A stretch of DNA of 64,000 nucleotides from Acanthacorydalis orientalis (GCA_034766995.1 CM068314.1:19022701-19086700); one strand, 5' to 3'. Shown: positions 37,861 to 51,823, numbered from the stretch's first letter. The notes: generated by a model not told the origin, from the letters alone. Translations and numbers: made by a program.

Positions 37861-38681
37861 AGAGAGCACGAGTAATTTTGAATTGCATTATAAACGGACA
37901 GTAGCTTCAGAGATACAAGTGGCATGCCGTGGCGTTTATTATTTATGTATATACAAATCCAACAACAACAACAAGAACCACTCTCTCCTCTATAAGCGTG
38001 AGTTTACATTAACGAAATAGCGTCAGCCAAGTCCATCAGTCTTATTCAAATGTCACGGCCGAGCTTCATAGCATGTTTATAAGTTAATTACAAGAGGTAG
38101 AAATGTGGACAGTTGCTATTCGAGTCTTTTGATTTCTCTGCTTTGTGGTGATTGTTATCGGTCTCGTGGTCTCTTTTTTTCGTTTCAATTAGAATACTAG
38201 ACAAAAAAAGAAATAACAACTGTTCACACAGAATTGTCTTGGAATATATTCACTGGTTATAATTGTGTATCTATAATTTCTACACACAAATACGAATGAA
38301 ATGTATTTCATTCTGATGTATTCAATCATATATCTATGTTTAATATTAATCATAAAAGTATTAATTTATAAAAAAAATATTAAAAGTATTTTTTCGATTT
38401 TTAATTCAAAAAATATGTATTAATAAAAGTGTATCATTGGAAAGAATCAACATTTTATATGCAAAAAATAGTATTTGACAAAACTAATTCAATATTTATA
38501 TTTACATGATTTTATATGGAAAAATGAAAATAACTATTAACATACATACAATATTTATGTAAAGCAAAAATACTCAATAACCATTTATTTTATTATAAAA
38601 TAATTTGGAAGATAAAAATATCTGTTTAAATAAAAATACAATCTAGAAGTATAAATAATTCCTACTTCTGAATTTATTTTA

Positions 38682-39256
38682 TTAGCTTAGTAGAAAAATA
38701 ATTGTGGTTTAGACCTTGAAATTCATATACATTTGTCTCTTTCTTGATTTCCCTAACTATTTTAAGTGGTCCAGAACTGTTGGATGACTAATGCTTAACT
38801 TTTAGGCAAGTTTTCGAATTGTTGTGCGTGGTTCTGATTTGACTAACACTATCAGTTGGTCGTTATGAAGTGAAAAAGGACACCCACGACTTTTTTCATC
38901 TTCAATGCTCTTGTTCTTAGCACGAAAATTTTAAAACCACCATTGCACCGTATGTTCCATAACAGTTACCACAACAAAAGCATCATTTAGTTTATGAGCA
39001 ATTTCTGTTGCTTTACCACACGTTTTGAACTCATACAAAAATTTATCTCATTTGCTTCTTTTCTATCTTTAATTCAATAGCCCAATTTAAAGCGAAATTA
39101 ATTATAAAACCAAATTCGATGTTATCAAAATACAGACTGTAGAATGCAATTTAAAATGATATTAACACGAACACGATGAAAAGACACTTTCATTAAAAAA
39201 AAAGTAAGGTTAGAATTCAGAAATCAAAAACCGAAATTAAGTTCCTATCAATCTAA
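38682..39256 (-). mobile_element. Mariner remnant, copy C (HTH-only deletion family)
   Basis: Complete short unit of 575 bp on the minus strand with both terminal repeats. TTAGCTTAGTAG starts at 38682 after TA, and CAATCTAA ends at 39256 before TA. The minus-strand frame has lost its initiator (ATA for ATG near 39065) and carries stops and frameshifts, but mariner HTH text is readable (TVMEHTVQWWF, EHY-type linker, SEPRTTIRKLA, LSISHPTVLDHLK). The catalytic domain is missing at the same junction as the other copies. It lacks the extra upstream module of copies A and B. Confidence 0.88.
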
Positions 39257-42200
39257 TAAAAGTAGAATGATTCATGATACAAAAGCGATATTAGTAATTT
39301 TATGATATCTATAAGAAAATGTATATAAGATGATGAAATAAATCTTTTTTTTTAAAATTAATTTGAACTAATTCCGTAAATTCGACAGAAGAACAAGTGC
39401 GAGGAAAATGTATACATACCGTACTAAATAAATTATAATAGTTAATAGAAAGTATTTTTCATTATTAAAAAAAAAATTTTTTCTAAGAAGAAATTTTATT
39501 AGACTACTTTATTTTTAAAACTATACATATCTATAAGAAAATAGTTTTTAATGGCCAATATTTTTTTGATTAAAAGGATCGAAGGAATTTTATTTTCTAT
39601 CTCAGCTTTTTTGTTGGTAAATTAAAAAATCAAAAGTGTTTCTTGCTGGATTGGTTCTATGTAACCTCAAAACTGTACGTTTATTACAATGTTATGTGTA
39701 TGTATACACACATGTGCATTGCTTAAACATTCTTCAACAATTTAAAATGTAAAGCATACAAAAGTTTTCGGTCCATACGATGAATATAGATAGAAACACT
39801 TTCCTAGACCCCTAGACTTAATTGCCTGTTAACTCGTTGATTCGTTGTTCCGTTCGTGTATAAAACTAAAACTGTTCTATTCTGATGAAACAACTTCATC
39901 ATGTAACGTTATTAACTTATATTGCTGTCAGTTAAAATGAATAAAACATTAACGTTAATTGAACTATCGAACGGGGATTGTGTGTTCTGTTAAAATCATT
40001 AACTTATCTAAGAGATTAGTTCGTCTCTATATAAATATATACATTTTTACAAGCCCAAACATATTATTATATGTTGAAATATGTAAAAGTATTAAATATA
40101 CACTACATGGTAGACACTAGTATATTTTTTTACTGATACAATATAAATTGTAAAACAGAAACATACCATCAATAAATCAATGTCGAAATAATTTACATCT
40201 CGTCGATGTGTATTTTGTGGTGTAAGTTATATTACTAGTATTTTTCATAAAAAAAGCAGTTTTATAACTTTCAGTTCTCATTTTTATCTATACATTAACA
40301 TTTCTGATACTCATTTTTCTAAAATATTTTTTGAAAGGAATTTATTGATTTCAAATGTGCATAAAAAGAACATGTTGATAATTATGTTTCAGAACACACA
40401 ATCAAACATTATTTTTTGAATTGTTAGAAATATAATTATGTACTAATTTCATATACAACTTTTTAGTTTTTCCATTAATAGCAAAATAATTAAAAAAAAA
40501 CGAAGTGATTGGCATTCACTGAAATAAGAAATTGAATTATTTTAAATTATTTTTTGTTTTAATTTCGTTTTAATATAATTTTTATTAAATATTAATTATT
40601 TGTATTGTATTAGAATGATACATGTATAAGGAATACTTTCAGATTGATAGTATCAGCGAAATGATTGTATTCAAATCTATACAAGTCATAATAAAAAGAT
40701 ATTAATGGTGGGTATTAGACGATTAACTGATTTAATAAATAATAATTTAAAAATATCGAAAAACGTGTTACATAATTTGACTATTACTCAAAATTTAATC
40801 GAAAAATTCCACATGATGTACGAACGTTATGAGCTTGAAAATACTAGCATAAATTTATACGTACATACATCCCGTAGTAAACCTGAAACTGAAAGGTATT
40901 TTTTCAATCTCTCTTTAGATATATGTGTACATTTTTGATAAAAATTTAGTGAGATGTGAACGGTTAACAACGATGTCGATATGTTGATCAAATTTTTCCA
41001 GTAGAAGAACTATCCAGTGACTTTCACATGAGAGAACCAGCGGACGTTTAAGATATATGCGAGTTTTTCTGTTGGCTGAACGAGCGTAGATGAACACCAT
41101 ATGGAAGATATCTCTCCGATGTCAGATTCCTAAATTGAATCAAGTGACCATTGCCTGATTCGACGAATCACCACGCAGAAATGAAGTGAATCGTATGAGA
41201 AGGGGAGATATTTTTTTATAGTTGTATCGTCAAACTTGATAGCAAGATATCATCGCTATAAATTCGATAAACAAAATCAAATTCTGTATCTATAAATAAA
41301 TCGTAACATCAATATGTGGTATTTATTTATTTATAACTATTAAAAAAACTAATAGTAAAAATTTTACTTTAAACTCATGAGACCAAAATGAAGTAAATCG
41401 ATTACATAAATAACAATATTAATATTTAACTTTTGCAACTTGTACAAAAACAATTCATACTATTTTCAGTATAAAACTTATTAACTAGTGAAATATTTTC
41501 TTATTTTTGAGATAGGATTTTAAGCTAATCTTCTATTTGGCTCATTAGTAATATATTATTGTGTACTTTTGAGCGATTCGATCAATATTCACATTTTTGA
41601 TTTATAATATAAACACCAAAAGATTACAGATAAAATATAATTTGTTGTCATAAAAACATAATTATTAAATATTTTTTAAACTAAAACACAAAACTCTTTC
41701 ATTATAATTATTTATAATCGTATACTAATAAAAATAAATATAAACATAAATAACAATCAATAATAATTTAATAAAAAATTTTGATCACAAACATTTCTTG
41801 TGTTTTCTTGGATGAAAAATGAATTCATTTGTCAAATTATCGAGTTTATATTTATAACTCGAGTAATTAGATTAATTAATATTAAAAAAATATACAATTA
41901 TAAACAATATACTATGCTAAAATAATAAGACAAGTTTGTAAATTTACATCAAACAAAATTTCTAACAATGATAGTGTTGTGTCTGCATATAAATCACGTT
42001 CAAATATCTCAAACTGTTTTATCATATTAGTAAAGTTGTCTTTCTAAATCAAATTATCTGAACGCTAACTAGTTTTGGTATATTTGGAACAATACTGAAA
42101 TATTCTATACAATAGTTTATTATCACTATTATATCAATATGGTTATAATGAAGTTTATACATTTTGCAAAGTAGAGATAGTCGATATGATCCTCAAAATT

Positions 42201-42420
42201 AATAAATTCAAGTATCAATAAAAATTACACAATATTTCAAATTATTCAATATTTATTACTATAATATAATTGATAAAAATATCTATTTTTCACATTTATT
42301 TCCTCAATTAACATTGAACGAAATTTAATATTTTATAAATGAGATACATTTCGTAATAGAAATGTAGTTAGAAAAATAATAAATTGTATCTGTTATACAT
42401 CAAATTTATCAATAAATATA
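39257..42420. other. AT-rich non-coding
   Basis: Besides the small frames at 40622-40938 there is a GC-richer patch at 40940-41200. The rest is AT-rich without microsatellites longer than a few units, unusual for this window. Confidence 0.5.
40622..40938 (+). CDS. Two overlapping small frames (27 and 77 codons), unknown
   Basis: Not recognised. The first frame starts with ATG at 40622 (MYKEYFQIDSISEMIVFKSI...) and stops at 40703-40705. The second starts at 40705, sharing the A of TAATG, and runs to 40938 (MVGIRRLTDLINNNLKISKN ... LIEKFHMMYERYELE). Joined, they look like one helical, hydrophilic protein broken by a frameshift. A CTTTCAG acceptor-like site precedes 40643 and a GAAAG|GTATTT donor-like site lies near 40896. 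It could be a decayed exon or chance. Confidence 0.2.
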
Positions 42421-42422
42421 CT

Positions 42423-42466
<44 letters not shown>

Positions 42467-42787
42467 TATTGCATGAATGTATAGATGTCTATCTATCGAA
42501 TAATAAATGAGATCTACTGACATATTATAGATTAGACATTGATTTTCCAGATTGTGAAGATACAAATATAAGAGAAATGTATAAAAAGATATTCATATTT
42601 TTTCATGTACTCTCTTCCATTAGACTGACTAGCTTTCTGGCATGTCCGCCGGATACAGAATAGCCTCAATCATGTTATCGACTCCACACGACGTGTGCTA
42701 TATATCCGATATGTGTGAAATATAAAATATTGAAAAGAATTCTACCAACGTGCAGATGGGAATAAATCTCTTACGGTTCGATGCTCC

Positions 42788-43063
42788 TTAACCGTGCATA
42801 TGTTTACAGCATTGTTCTGCACGCATGACTGAAAACGTACCAGGGCGAGAACGTTTTGCCCGCCACCAATCATCCCTGATTTCAGCTGGAGTGCTGCTCG
42901 GTTGATTCAGATTTACAATAATGCTGTTTTGAGAAGTAAAATATTGGTTGATGTCTTGGAAATATGATGCAATAGTGACTCGATGGTTTTTAAACGATCC
43001 CAACATTTTATATTTTGATATTTTACTAATAATTATTAAAAAATGGACTCTATTATGTTTCAT
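42788..43063 (-). CDS. Putative small ORF, 91 aa, unknown
   Basis: Not recognised. True ATG at 43063, stop at 42788. The first 20 codons are AT-rich and hydrophobic (HFLIIISKISKYK). The second half falls in a GC island and looks protein-like: NQPSSTPAEIRDDWWRAKRS, then a short tail with RAEQCCKHMHG. Third positions are mixed in the second half. The ATG context is poor (T at -3). Read as an exon, the C-terminal half would be the better-supported part. No splice acceptor was judged convincing. It may be chance. Confidence 0.27.
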   Translation of the reverse strand: MKHNRVHFLIIISKISKYKMLGSFKNHRVTIASYFQDINQYFTSQNSIIVNLNQPSSTPAEIRDDWWRAKRSRPGTFSVMRAEQCCKHMHG

Positions 43064-43118
43064 ACAATACGTGTTTATTTTGAAAATTGTATATTATAAT
43101 TGTATATTTAACATTTCA

Positions 43119-43157
<39 letters not shown>

Positions 43158-43455
43158 CAAACCTTTTTTCACATATTAGAATGTTTTTTTTTCAGAACAT
43201 TATGAAACTATAGTATTTAGTTATAAAACTTGGTTTAAAATTAGTTGCTAACGAGTTTCAGTGAAAATAATAAATATTTCAAAATATTAATATTAAGTAC
43301 TTAAGTATAAAAACATTTTAATAGTTTTAATTAACAAAAATTTTAATCAGCGTAATAAAGTATTAAAGCTTGACTTTTTTTAAATACTATTAAAAATCAT
43401 TATAATATGAATCTTTTCTTCTATAGAAAAACAAGGATTATGTGATGTAATTCTT

Positions 43456-43457
<2 letters not shown>

Positions 43458-43525
<68 letters not shown>
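43458..43525. repeat. Longest uninterrupted (TA)n tract, 34 units
   Basis: 68 bp of pure TA dinucleotide, the longest unbroken run in the window. The next longest are 53169-53231 (63 bp) and 276-335 (60 bp). Confidence 0.97.
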
Positions 43526-43528
<3 letters not shown>

Positions 43529-43998
43529 TACGTATAGCTACAATTTTTCAAACATAAATAATTAAAATACTTATTAGCTCACTTTAAATATATATTTAAA
43601 CTTGATTTTCACAAAAAATAAATTAATTACTTCATCTTGTTCCCTATCTCTTTTTTTGTGTATATATTTATAAAAGGTATTCATTAATTATAAACAGTCA
43701 TATTACATCATACACAATACTAAGAAATATCTAATCAATATCATAATTCCTAGCTGTAAATATTCAGAAGTACTTTTTTTATATTTCACTTTTGTATTTC
43801 CGCATACAATTTCAAATCGTAAGGAGAAAAACTCTTGAATAGGTTTGATTCTCTTGGGATAAATACCTTGTTTTCCCAGCATGATAAGCTGATCCTATGA
43901 GACCCACAGAACAAGTCATATAAAATGATTACAACACTATGTTGAGCAGCTTTTATTGAAATATGAGTTAATGGTTGTTGTACAGGCAATATTATATA

Positions 43999-44002
<4 letters not shown>

Positions 44003-44041
<39 letters not shown>

Positions 44042-44053
44042 GCGTGTATATAT

Positions 44054-44092
<39 letters not shown>

Positions 44093-44099
44093 TATATAT
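44003..44099. repeat. Paired (TA)n tracts around a TGCGTG spacer
   Basis: TA tracts at 44003-44036 and 44059-44088 are separated by ATATTGCGTGTATATATACACA, within which GTGTATATATACAC is itself palindromic. The outer flanks ATATATATTTATATA and TATATAAATATATAT are mirror complementary, so nested foldback is possible. Confidence 0.85.
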
Positions 44100-44962
44100 G
44101 ATGTATTTCAATATTTCAAGGTATTGATAATATAATTATACAAAAATATAAAATACATAAATTAAAGACCAGAAAAGAAATAAAAAATGAACTCTACGTG
44201 TGATAAAAATTATGTTAATGACTTTTTCAATTACCTCTAAGATTTTTTTATATATTAAATAAGATATTTTTATACAAATTTAATGAAATGTTTAAAAAAT
44301 ATAAATAAAATCTGTCAAAAATATTTCAAAAAATTTTAAAACTGAACACAAACTGTATACTAAAAAATATTTTGTTTATTCACATGATCTGAAATTAAAT
44401 AAATTATAAGAAATAGAAATATATTGTTTATATTTGTTAAAAATTATTCTTATTTTTTTCGTATTAGTAAAAAAAATTATACTTTCAGAAAAATGCTAGA
44501 ATGAATTTAAAAAAGTTGTATAATAAAATGAACAATATTCAGGAAAACGTATCAAATAAAAATACTGAACATAATAAGTATGTTCACGAAGTTAAGATAC
44601 GCGCGTGTAATTTAACATTTTGTATTTAGCAAATAAAATTTTTACTCACCACACAAATCGCATACTTTTTTCTAATTAAAAATGTTCAATTATTTACCCT
44701 TTCTGAATAACTTATATGCATTATGTTATGCATTATTAGACTGTAAAACAGAGAGAATTTATTTCATTTCAAAGCTGTAATTTTACCTCATACTTCAGTA
44801 AAAATCATAGAGTTATCTTTTATATTTGATGTTACACACTTATTTAACATTGTACTCCAATTCTATTCTCTGACTGGTTGTTGTAGAAATACAGTATTTC
44901 CACCACTTCATAGTTGTACAACGTAAAACCCACAAAACTGTGATATTTTTTACAATTAATAT

Positions 44963-45002
<40 letters not shown>

Positions 45003-45325
45003 AATATGTACAACAAAAAGTCACAGACAAGTTTCAATACACGAAACTATGCCAATGAATAAAAACAAATATTTATTATATTATGGTATTTGACAAAATG
45101 TATAAATTTGTAGATTAAACGCATAATACTTTTATTGATTTAAATAAAAAAACAACAAATTTATTCAGAAGTATTTCTTACAAAATCATGAAAACAAAAC
45201 TTGATAATATTAAATTGTACCAAATTATAATTCTACATTAATATTTAATTTCAGGGAGTAAAGCATTATTGCTTACAAAAAACTGACGACAAAAAAATTA
45301 CACATAACACACATACTCATACACT

Positions 45326-45371
<46 letters not shown>
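45326..45371. repeat. Self-complementary (CA)6-(TA)n-(TG)8 palindrome
   Basis: CA repeat 45326-45337, TA repeat to 45356, then TG repeat to 45371. The TG arm is the reverse complement of the CA arm, so the whole 46-bp tract is one near-perfect palindrome able to extrude as a hairpin. The outer ACTCATACACTCAC on the left has no partner on the right. Confidence 0.9.
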
Positions 45372-45769
45372 AATTATGAATTTTTAATAAAGTAAAATAT
45401 TTTTTTAAGTAATTAAAATGTTATTCGAAGAGTTTTAATGAAATAGTTCTTTATAGAATATTTATTATATATACTTCATATACGTTAGTTTTTATAATCC
45501 AAAAACAAGTAATGTTTTTTATTAATTTTATATTACAAATTTCTTAGAATCCGTTTACTACAACTAGATTTTATTAAAATAATTTTAATATAAATAAAAC
45601 TGAATAACAAAATTAAATGAACGCAGCTTCTCTGCATGTAAAAATATGAATAGAAATATGAAAGAATATTTTTATTTACAGCATTTATACCATAATATTA
45701 TCTTTCAAAGAGAATATGACAACTGAACTAATAACTCTCGTACTCGTAAGTTTCAATTTTGTCTGAACA

Positions 45770-46110
45770 AGTTCATCATCCTTCGACTAAAATCAAATTT
45801 CAAACTTCGTGAATATGTTGAAGGGTGGCACGTCCCTGCGCATTGGCATGTCATCCAGGACTTTGATTTTGGAACAGAACGACGACCACTGATGAGAATG
45901 AGGACACTAGGCCATTTTCAGAGCGACGAAGGGAGTTGGATAGTCGTATAGAGGTCAGCACCGGTCAATACTTACTGACACAAGCGGTCGCGTGTGAGTG
46001 GTGGTGTTTGTTAAAGAGTCGTTGTACTGAAGGGGGAGAGATATCGTCGACAAGATTGGTACGGTCACTGGGACACATGAAAGTGTGTTTTGAAGAAGAA
46101 GATGATGGTA
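45770..46110. other. GC-richer island with + strand frame
   Basis: A 94-codon + strand frame (45936-46220) starts without ATG and runs into a TA tract. Up to GAAGATGATG|GTAAAT (46106) it is protein-like and could be an exon (VACEWWCLLKSRCTEGGEIS, acidic end CFEEEDDG). On the minus strand TCA|GTAAGT is donor-like near 45970. Undecided. Confidence 0.25.
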
Positions 46111-46352
46111 AATTTATATATATATATATATATATATATGCCTTAGGAAAGAAAAAGAGGTATATATTATATAGAATGTTGTCGCATGTGTTTAATGAAA
46201 GCAGATATGTTTTAGTTTGAAAAGTTTTATATATATCAAGAATACTACTGCTCTATTCAAAAGAAGCAATCAACTTAAGCGCACAATTTGGGTATTTAAA
46301 AGAAAAGTAACGCATAAGAACATTTGAGAAAAAGAAATACTCAAAATATTAG

Positions 46353-46390
<38 letters not shown>

Positions 46391-47262
46391 GTGAGTGATA
46401 TGTATATAGATTATATATAGTTACATATAAAACTAAAAAAAGAATCATAAAAATTAAGAAAAATATCATTTTTTTATGCTTCGTTTAATAATCAAATATT
46501 GATTTTTTGGTTGAAATAACTTTCAATGGAAATATTCATCGAAAAAATGATTTTCATTTAAATATAGTAAAATTTTTAGTGAAAATTACTTGAAAAACGA
46601 TCTATAGAATAATTAATAAAAAGTGAAGTATGAAAAAATATGAAATAAAAAGTATTTTTTTCTATTTAATTTAATTTGAAAATTACATTCAAGTAAAATA
46701 CTTAAATTTAGATTTAACATGATCTATTTTAAAGAATTTAAGTAATTATGAAAATATTAATATTTATTTGAAAATTTTAAGAGAAATGATTCAAAATTAA
46801 TATGTACATTAAGGAAATAAAATTAAACTTTTTTGTATTAAAATCTGTATTACTTCAGCACTTTGTATATTTAACGATTGTTTATATTGAAAAGATTTTT
46901 TGTGATAAAATTTAAAAGATTAAATCATATACAAACATACGTTCAACAGTAACCTTAAAGAAAAAAATCATGGAAATATGAAGCTTTAAAGATTAAGCTT
47001 GGGTTTTAAATATTTTTCTGTATCAATATATATATATATATATATACACAATGTAAATATGGTGCGAGAGAATTTTAAATTATAGAGGTTCTATGTTTTT
47101 TTAAAAATGTAAACTATTTGAGGGCTGCTTTTAAGGTAACTAAAAATAAAAAATTGACAAAAGCTTTAAAATAAAAGTCTGATAAAAATATTTACGTATT
47201 CTAATATACACATACGCCTACACATATAAATGGCCACACACACACGGGATATTTTTGTGTTT

Positions 47263-47318
<56 letters not shown>

Positions 47319-47807
47319 GTTTGTGTGAGTGTAACCGGATATTGTTTTAAATGTAAGCCGTATATAAAAAAGTAAAGGGATTTAAATAATTTAATTAAGA
47401 AAAGAATAGTGTAATCGTTCTCAATTGGATTTTGTTTAAAACGTTGAATGTAATGATATAAGACAATTTCCATTTCAAACGTAAATAAATCGTTTATACC
47501 CAATACATTCGTTTAATTAAATTTAGTAAATACGTTTTTTTACAACATGCACGCCTATCTACTGAGGGTATGTTGGAAATTCTTTTTTAGATTGTCATGC
47601 GAAATGAAGGCTGATTGCAACGTCTACAAAAGTCATGGTCATGGAGAAAGATCGTTGAGAAGAGATTCAATTGAAGGTAATTGTTAACACTTGAGATGAA
47701 GATCAGACGCCAGTGGACCATTCGTTCCAACGAATCGGAAACGGAAATTGGAACGAAATCAAATGAGATATAAAGCAAGCGCGGCGACCTGTTGTTGACT
47801 TTTACAG

Positions 47808-47928
47808 TTGACGTGAAGGGTACGTAGGTAGCATTCTACTCAATCCCCAGCTGTTGTACTGATAAGGGTCCGTTTCTATCATCCCCAATACATGATGTGC
47901 AGAGTGGATCCCGTTCTCTATCCGAGAG
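47808..47928 (+). other. Candidate exon 1 of a + strand transcript
   Basis: Bounded by a good acceptor (TTGTTGACTTTTACAG, ending 47807) and a strong donor (CCGAGAG|GTGAGT at 47928/47929). 121 nt, much GC-richer than its flanks. All three frames carry stops across the full length, so it would be untranslated. The last ~90 nt after an internal CCCCAG are open in one frame (CCTDKGPFLSSPIHDVQSGS). Inferred from splice signals only. Confidence 0.25.
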
Positions 47929-49035
47929 GTGAGTTTTATCAGCACCCACTAGGGTTATACAAACCCCAATGACAGTTAATGTCGGAGAACTGATGGAAGA
48001 TGAGTAGTGATTGGCAGATAGAAATATCTGCTGGGTTCAACTTTTTTTGAATATATTTTTTTGTATGCGAAATGTTATACCTTTCATTTGAAAATATAAG
48101 TGATGACATTAAAAATGCTCTCACTTAAAAATGTATTCATAAAATTAATGAATCCTTGAAACAAATAAAGAAAATTGGAAACTCATCAATTTTTAATAAA
48201 AATATAATTAATATAGAATCATATACACCATTTATCAAAACATTGTTCTTTAAGTACTTTCTTCTTTAAGTAAACTAATTAATAATACAAGTTTATTATT
48301 TACTATTTTATCGTTTCACATGCATACAAAAAATATTAACTACATAACATGTTGACCTTCGATTGGGCTATGTCGAAAAATGAAGTACACTTTGAAACGG
48401 AAGCTGTTGTCTCTAACATCGAACCAAATTACTTTCCAAATCGCGTACGTATATAGTTGCTTTGAATAATAGATATTTTATATTTTTCTATTAATTTATT
48501 TAATAAATATCATTGCAATTATTTTATTATTTTTTTATAAACATCGAATCACATTTTTTTTAAAAAAAATCAGGAGTTGTTTTGATTTTTTTATACTTTC
48601 AATGTATACATAAATAACAGTATTAGTTTTTTAAACTCGAAACACTTATCTAATTTAAAATTTAAAACTAGCTTAGTGAATTTAAATTTACATGTGTTTT
48701 TGATGTTAAGTTAATGATGATAGAGTTTTAAATTAATCCGTATATTTGTTAATCATAAAATAAACATTCCTGTTAAACAGATTTTGATGTTAAGCTAGAT
48801 GAAAAAGTGAAGTGACGATCTATAATTACAATTTTATTAATATGACAAATTTAGGGATAAAATTTACAAATTTTAATTATGTACAATTATTGAATAAAAT
48901 AAGGGTCAACTAAAAAGTCCTCTCAAAGCATTCACATACGGTTCACACGTACCCATTCGTACATATGTATGTTGAAAAGGTCACACTGCATGACTGGTTC
49001 AAAAGATAACGTTATAGATGATGATTTTTTGACAG

Positions 49036-49088
49036 AGTACAAATGTATGGAACGCGCAAAAGTGGCGACAAATTCACAAATTCAGTAG
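49036..49088 (+). other. Candidate exon 2 of a + strand transcript
   Basis: 53 nt between acceptor GATTTTTTGACAG (ending 49035) and donor CAGTAG|GTGAGT (49088/49089). Two frames are open throughout (STNVWNAQKWRQIHKFS and VQMYGTRKSGDKFTNSV). It lies about 1.1 kb after the previous candidate on the same strand. Confidence 0.27.
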
Positions 49089-49891
49089 GTGAGTCTGTTC
49101 ATTCGTTGGTTCGTACGTTTTAGCGCTTCCGTTGCTCGGACGAGGGAGCAATCAAATTATCCGTCTTCTGTGTCTCCATTTGTCCGTCTGTTGGACGTTC
49201 AGCGTCAAGTGTTCGTTCTCCATACACTCATACCTATTTACATCAACGGAGTTCTTTTCCTGGGGGTAGGTTTACGTAAATATGTTAAAAGCCAGTGAAA
49301 GTTTCAAACAGTTGCCTGTATGTCTTCGACGCTATATTCATTCCATTTATATTTATAAAGTAAACTATATTTGGAAACTGATTATAAAAAAATGTAATTT
49401 AATTATTAATTTCGTTTCAACCAAAACAGATTCCTATTAAGTGTTGGTTTATTTTTAAATTCTCGTTACATTTCGTCGCATATAAATATATATGTAAATT
49501 ATAAATATTAAAATTATTTATGGCAGATCCTTTCATAATTATAATAATTTTTAATTATTTTTTTTCAAATTGTCACGGATTTAATTTCATTATTTATTGA
49601 TTCATTTTCTACATGCTCTCAATAAATAAAATAATAGTTCTACTAATAAATAAATAACATCGATGAAAGTATCCAAAATAAATAATGTGTATTTTTAGTT
49701 ACCTTTTATATTTTAATTACAAATTGTCGGTTTTCATTAATGAATTAATGAATTCTTTTTCGTTATTTATTTAATAAATAGCATATACTTTTAAAGGAAT
49801 TTCATTCTGAAAATTCAACTTACTATTATTGCAGGAATATTTTAATGACACTTCTAATAATAATTTAATATATTTGAACAAACTTTTGTAG

Positions 49892-50060
49892 TTGTTGCAA
49901 ATCGTGTAATGTAATATTGTGAAAACTACTAGATCGATGCAGTGACGACGACGACATAGACAGATCGTCTCTCAAAGGACTAGAACGCCGGGCCTACAAC
50001 ATCGAATCGGCATATCGACCCTCCTCCAGTGTCTTCAACTGTAACCAGGGTCAACATTTG
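49892..50060 (+). other. Candidate exon 3 of a + strand transcript
   Basis: The donor ACATTTG|GTAAGT at 50060/50061 is strong. The acceptor AACTTTTGTAG (ending 49891) is moderate. The 3' 130 nt form a GC-rich island with one open frame (RCSDDDDIDRSSLKGLERRA, then YNIESAYRPSSSVFNCNQG). All frames have stops in the first 30 nt, so if coding it would have to begin inside the exon or use a different acceptor. Confidence 0.25.
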
Positions 50061-50149
50061 GTAAGTTCTATGCTCTGGTTGGTAAACGTGCTCCCATTGC
50101 GACGACTGTCTTTACAAGGCAAATACGCCTCCTTCAGAGAGCTATAAAT

Positions 50150-51820
50150 AAAATATTGAAATACGTTCCCGTTTTTGATATTATATCGTTATTGTTTTAT
50201 CGTGTTTATATTCGCGCGAATACAAATTCATAAAAAAATGCACCATACTCGTATATATTCAATTTAGGTGTGAGACGAAAAACAATGTTATGTTCAACAA
50301 CTTCATTAAAACTTTGTTAATTAATTCTCTGACGTATGTTGAAATTAAATTTAAATGCTTTTTATATTCGTTTTTTTACATTTTTGTAATGTTAATACCT
50401 AGAATTATTTAAAAATAATTTATATGGAAATGAGAGGATGTATTTATTAAAAAGGTAGTTATTAATACTCACACGTAGCTTAAATATTTATTGCGGAGTA
50501 TATTGTGTAATTAGTATTTCAAATGTTTTCATACATGGTATACTTTTTCTAGTTTTTATATTTTATAAATACATTTGTAAGTGTATTATAGAGTGTGTGT
50601 ATAAATGTATGTGTGTGTGTTTTTGATCATTATTTAGGTCAAATATTTTTTGGTGGTAATATAATGAATAAAACTCTGAGATTAAATATAATTTAAAAAA
50701 ATACAAAAGTGAAATTTATATACATATATATAAAGAATATCAATTTAATTTAATATATTATTTATTATAAATCCATAACATTATATTGAAACAAATTACA
50801 GAAAGAGACTTTAAAGCTATTTTTCAAAATAAGTAGTTATAATATAAAACTAAAATTAAAAAAAAACAAATAGAAAATCTAATTAAAAAATATGTTATTG
50901 AAATTATACAACAAATATTATTCCTATAGTTTTATTTCAACTTAAGTTACTTTAAATAAATAGTAAATTAAGGTATAGATGTTAAACTGGATATAAATAA
51001 GTTTAAGATTTGTTGACCATTTTGAAAATTCTTTTGGTTTCTTAACAGAATCACTATTTATAAAATAGTTTAAAAAACTTATCACAAATTTTTGAACTTA
51101 ATTTTTGAACTTAATTTTTGTAACTAACAAGTACGACCTTATATTTATTAAAGAAAACATATAAAAACCTTATATAGATGTGTATTATATAATCAACAAA
51201 AACAAATAACATCTTTTTTATCTTTTTGGTTCTCTTCATCTGTCTCCCAGCTTGGGAGGTAGATAGGGAATTTACATCTTTTCAGACTAAAGAAAGAATG
51301 ATTCGGTTGTTGATTCATAATTGGTTAGTATGGCTATAATTTATTAAGACATACTTTTTTTAAACGATTTCCAGTATGATAACTATTTTAATTTTTATTA
51401 CAAAAAAGTACTTTTGAGATATTGTTTCGGTCAAAATACTATTGGCACATTAAAAAAATATTAATGAATAAATAGTTTATTGGATTTTATTTAAAAGAAT
51501 AACAGCTATTTAATAATCATAACATATGATATTATATGGACAGATAGTTAAGAGATTCAGTGAAAAATTAGAAACAAAATATTTTGTATATGAATCGTGT
51601 ATATTTTTTATACATAGTTAATTAAATAACAAAAAGGTATTTAATTTAAAAGTACCATTCATTCATTGATTTTTATTCATATAAAACTATAAATATAAAC
51701 AATACATGTTTGTATAAAATTACATAATAATGTTTTTCAAGGAAGACTTTATTATGTAGACATATTAAATTAAATTGGTTTTTAAAAATATCTTGAAATA
51801 TTTTCTTTCAAAACATATAT
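50150..51820. other. AT-rich non-coding
   Basis: No long TA tract. A 14-bp direct repeat GAACTTAATTTTT (two copies at 51094-51120) and a patch at 51235-51310 (CTCCCAGCTTGGGAGG, a short palindrome) are the only structure. Confidence 0.5.
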
Positions 51821-51823
51821 TTA

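Noticed and set aside
48900..49035. GGGTCAACTAAAAAGTCC as the end of another mariner element
   Set aside because: No partner terminal repeat or transposase text found nearby.
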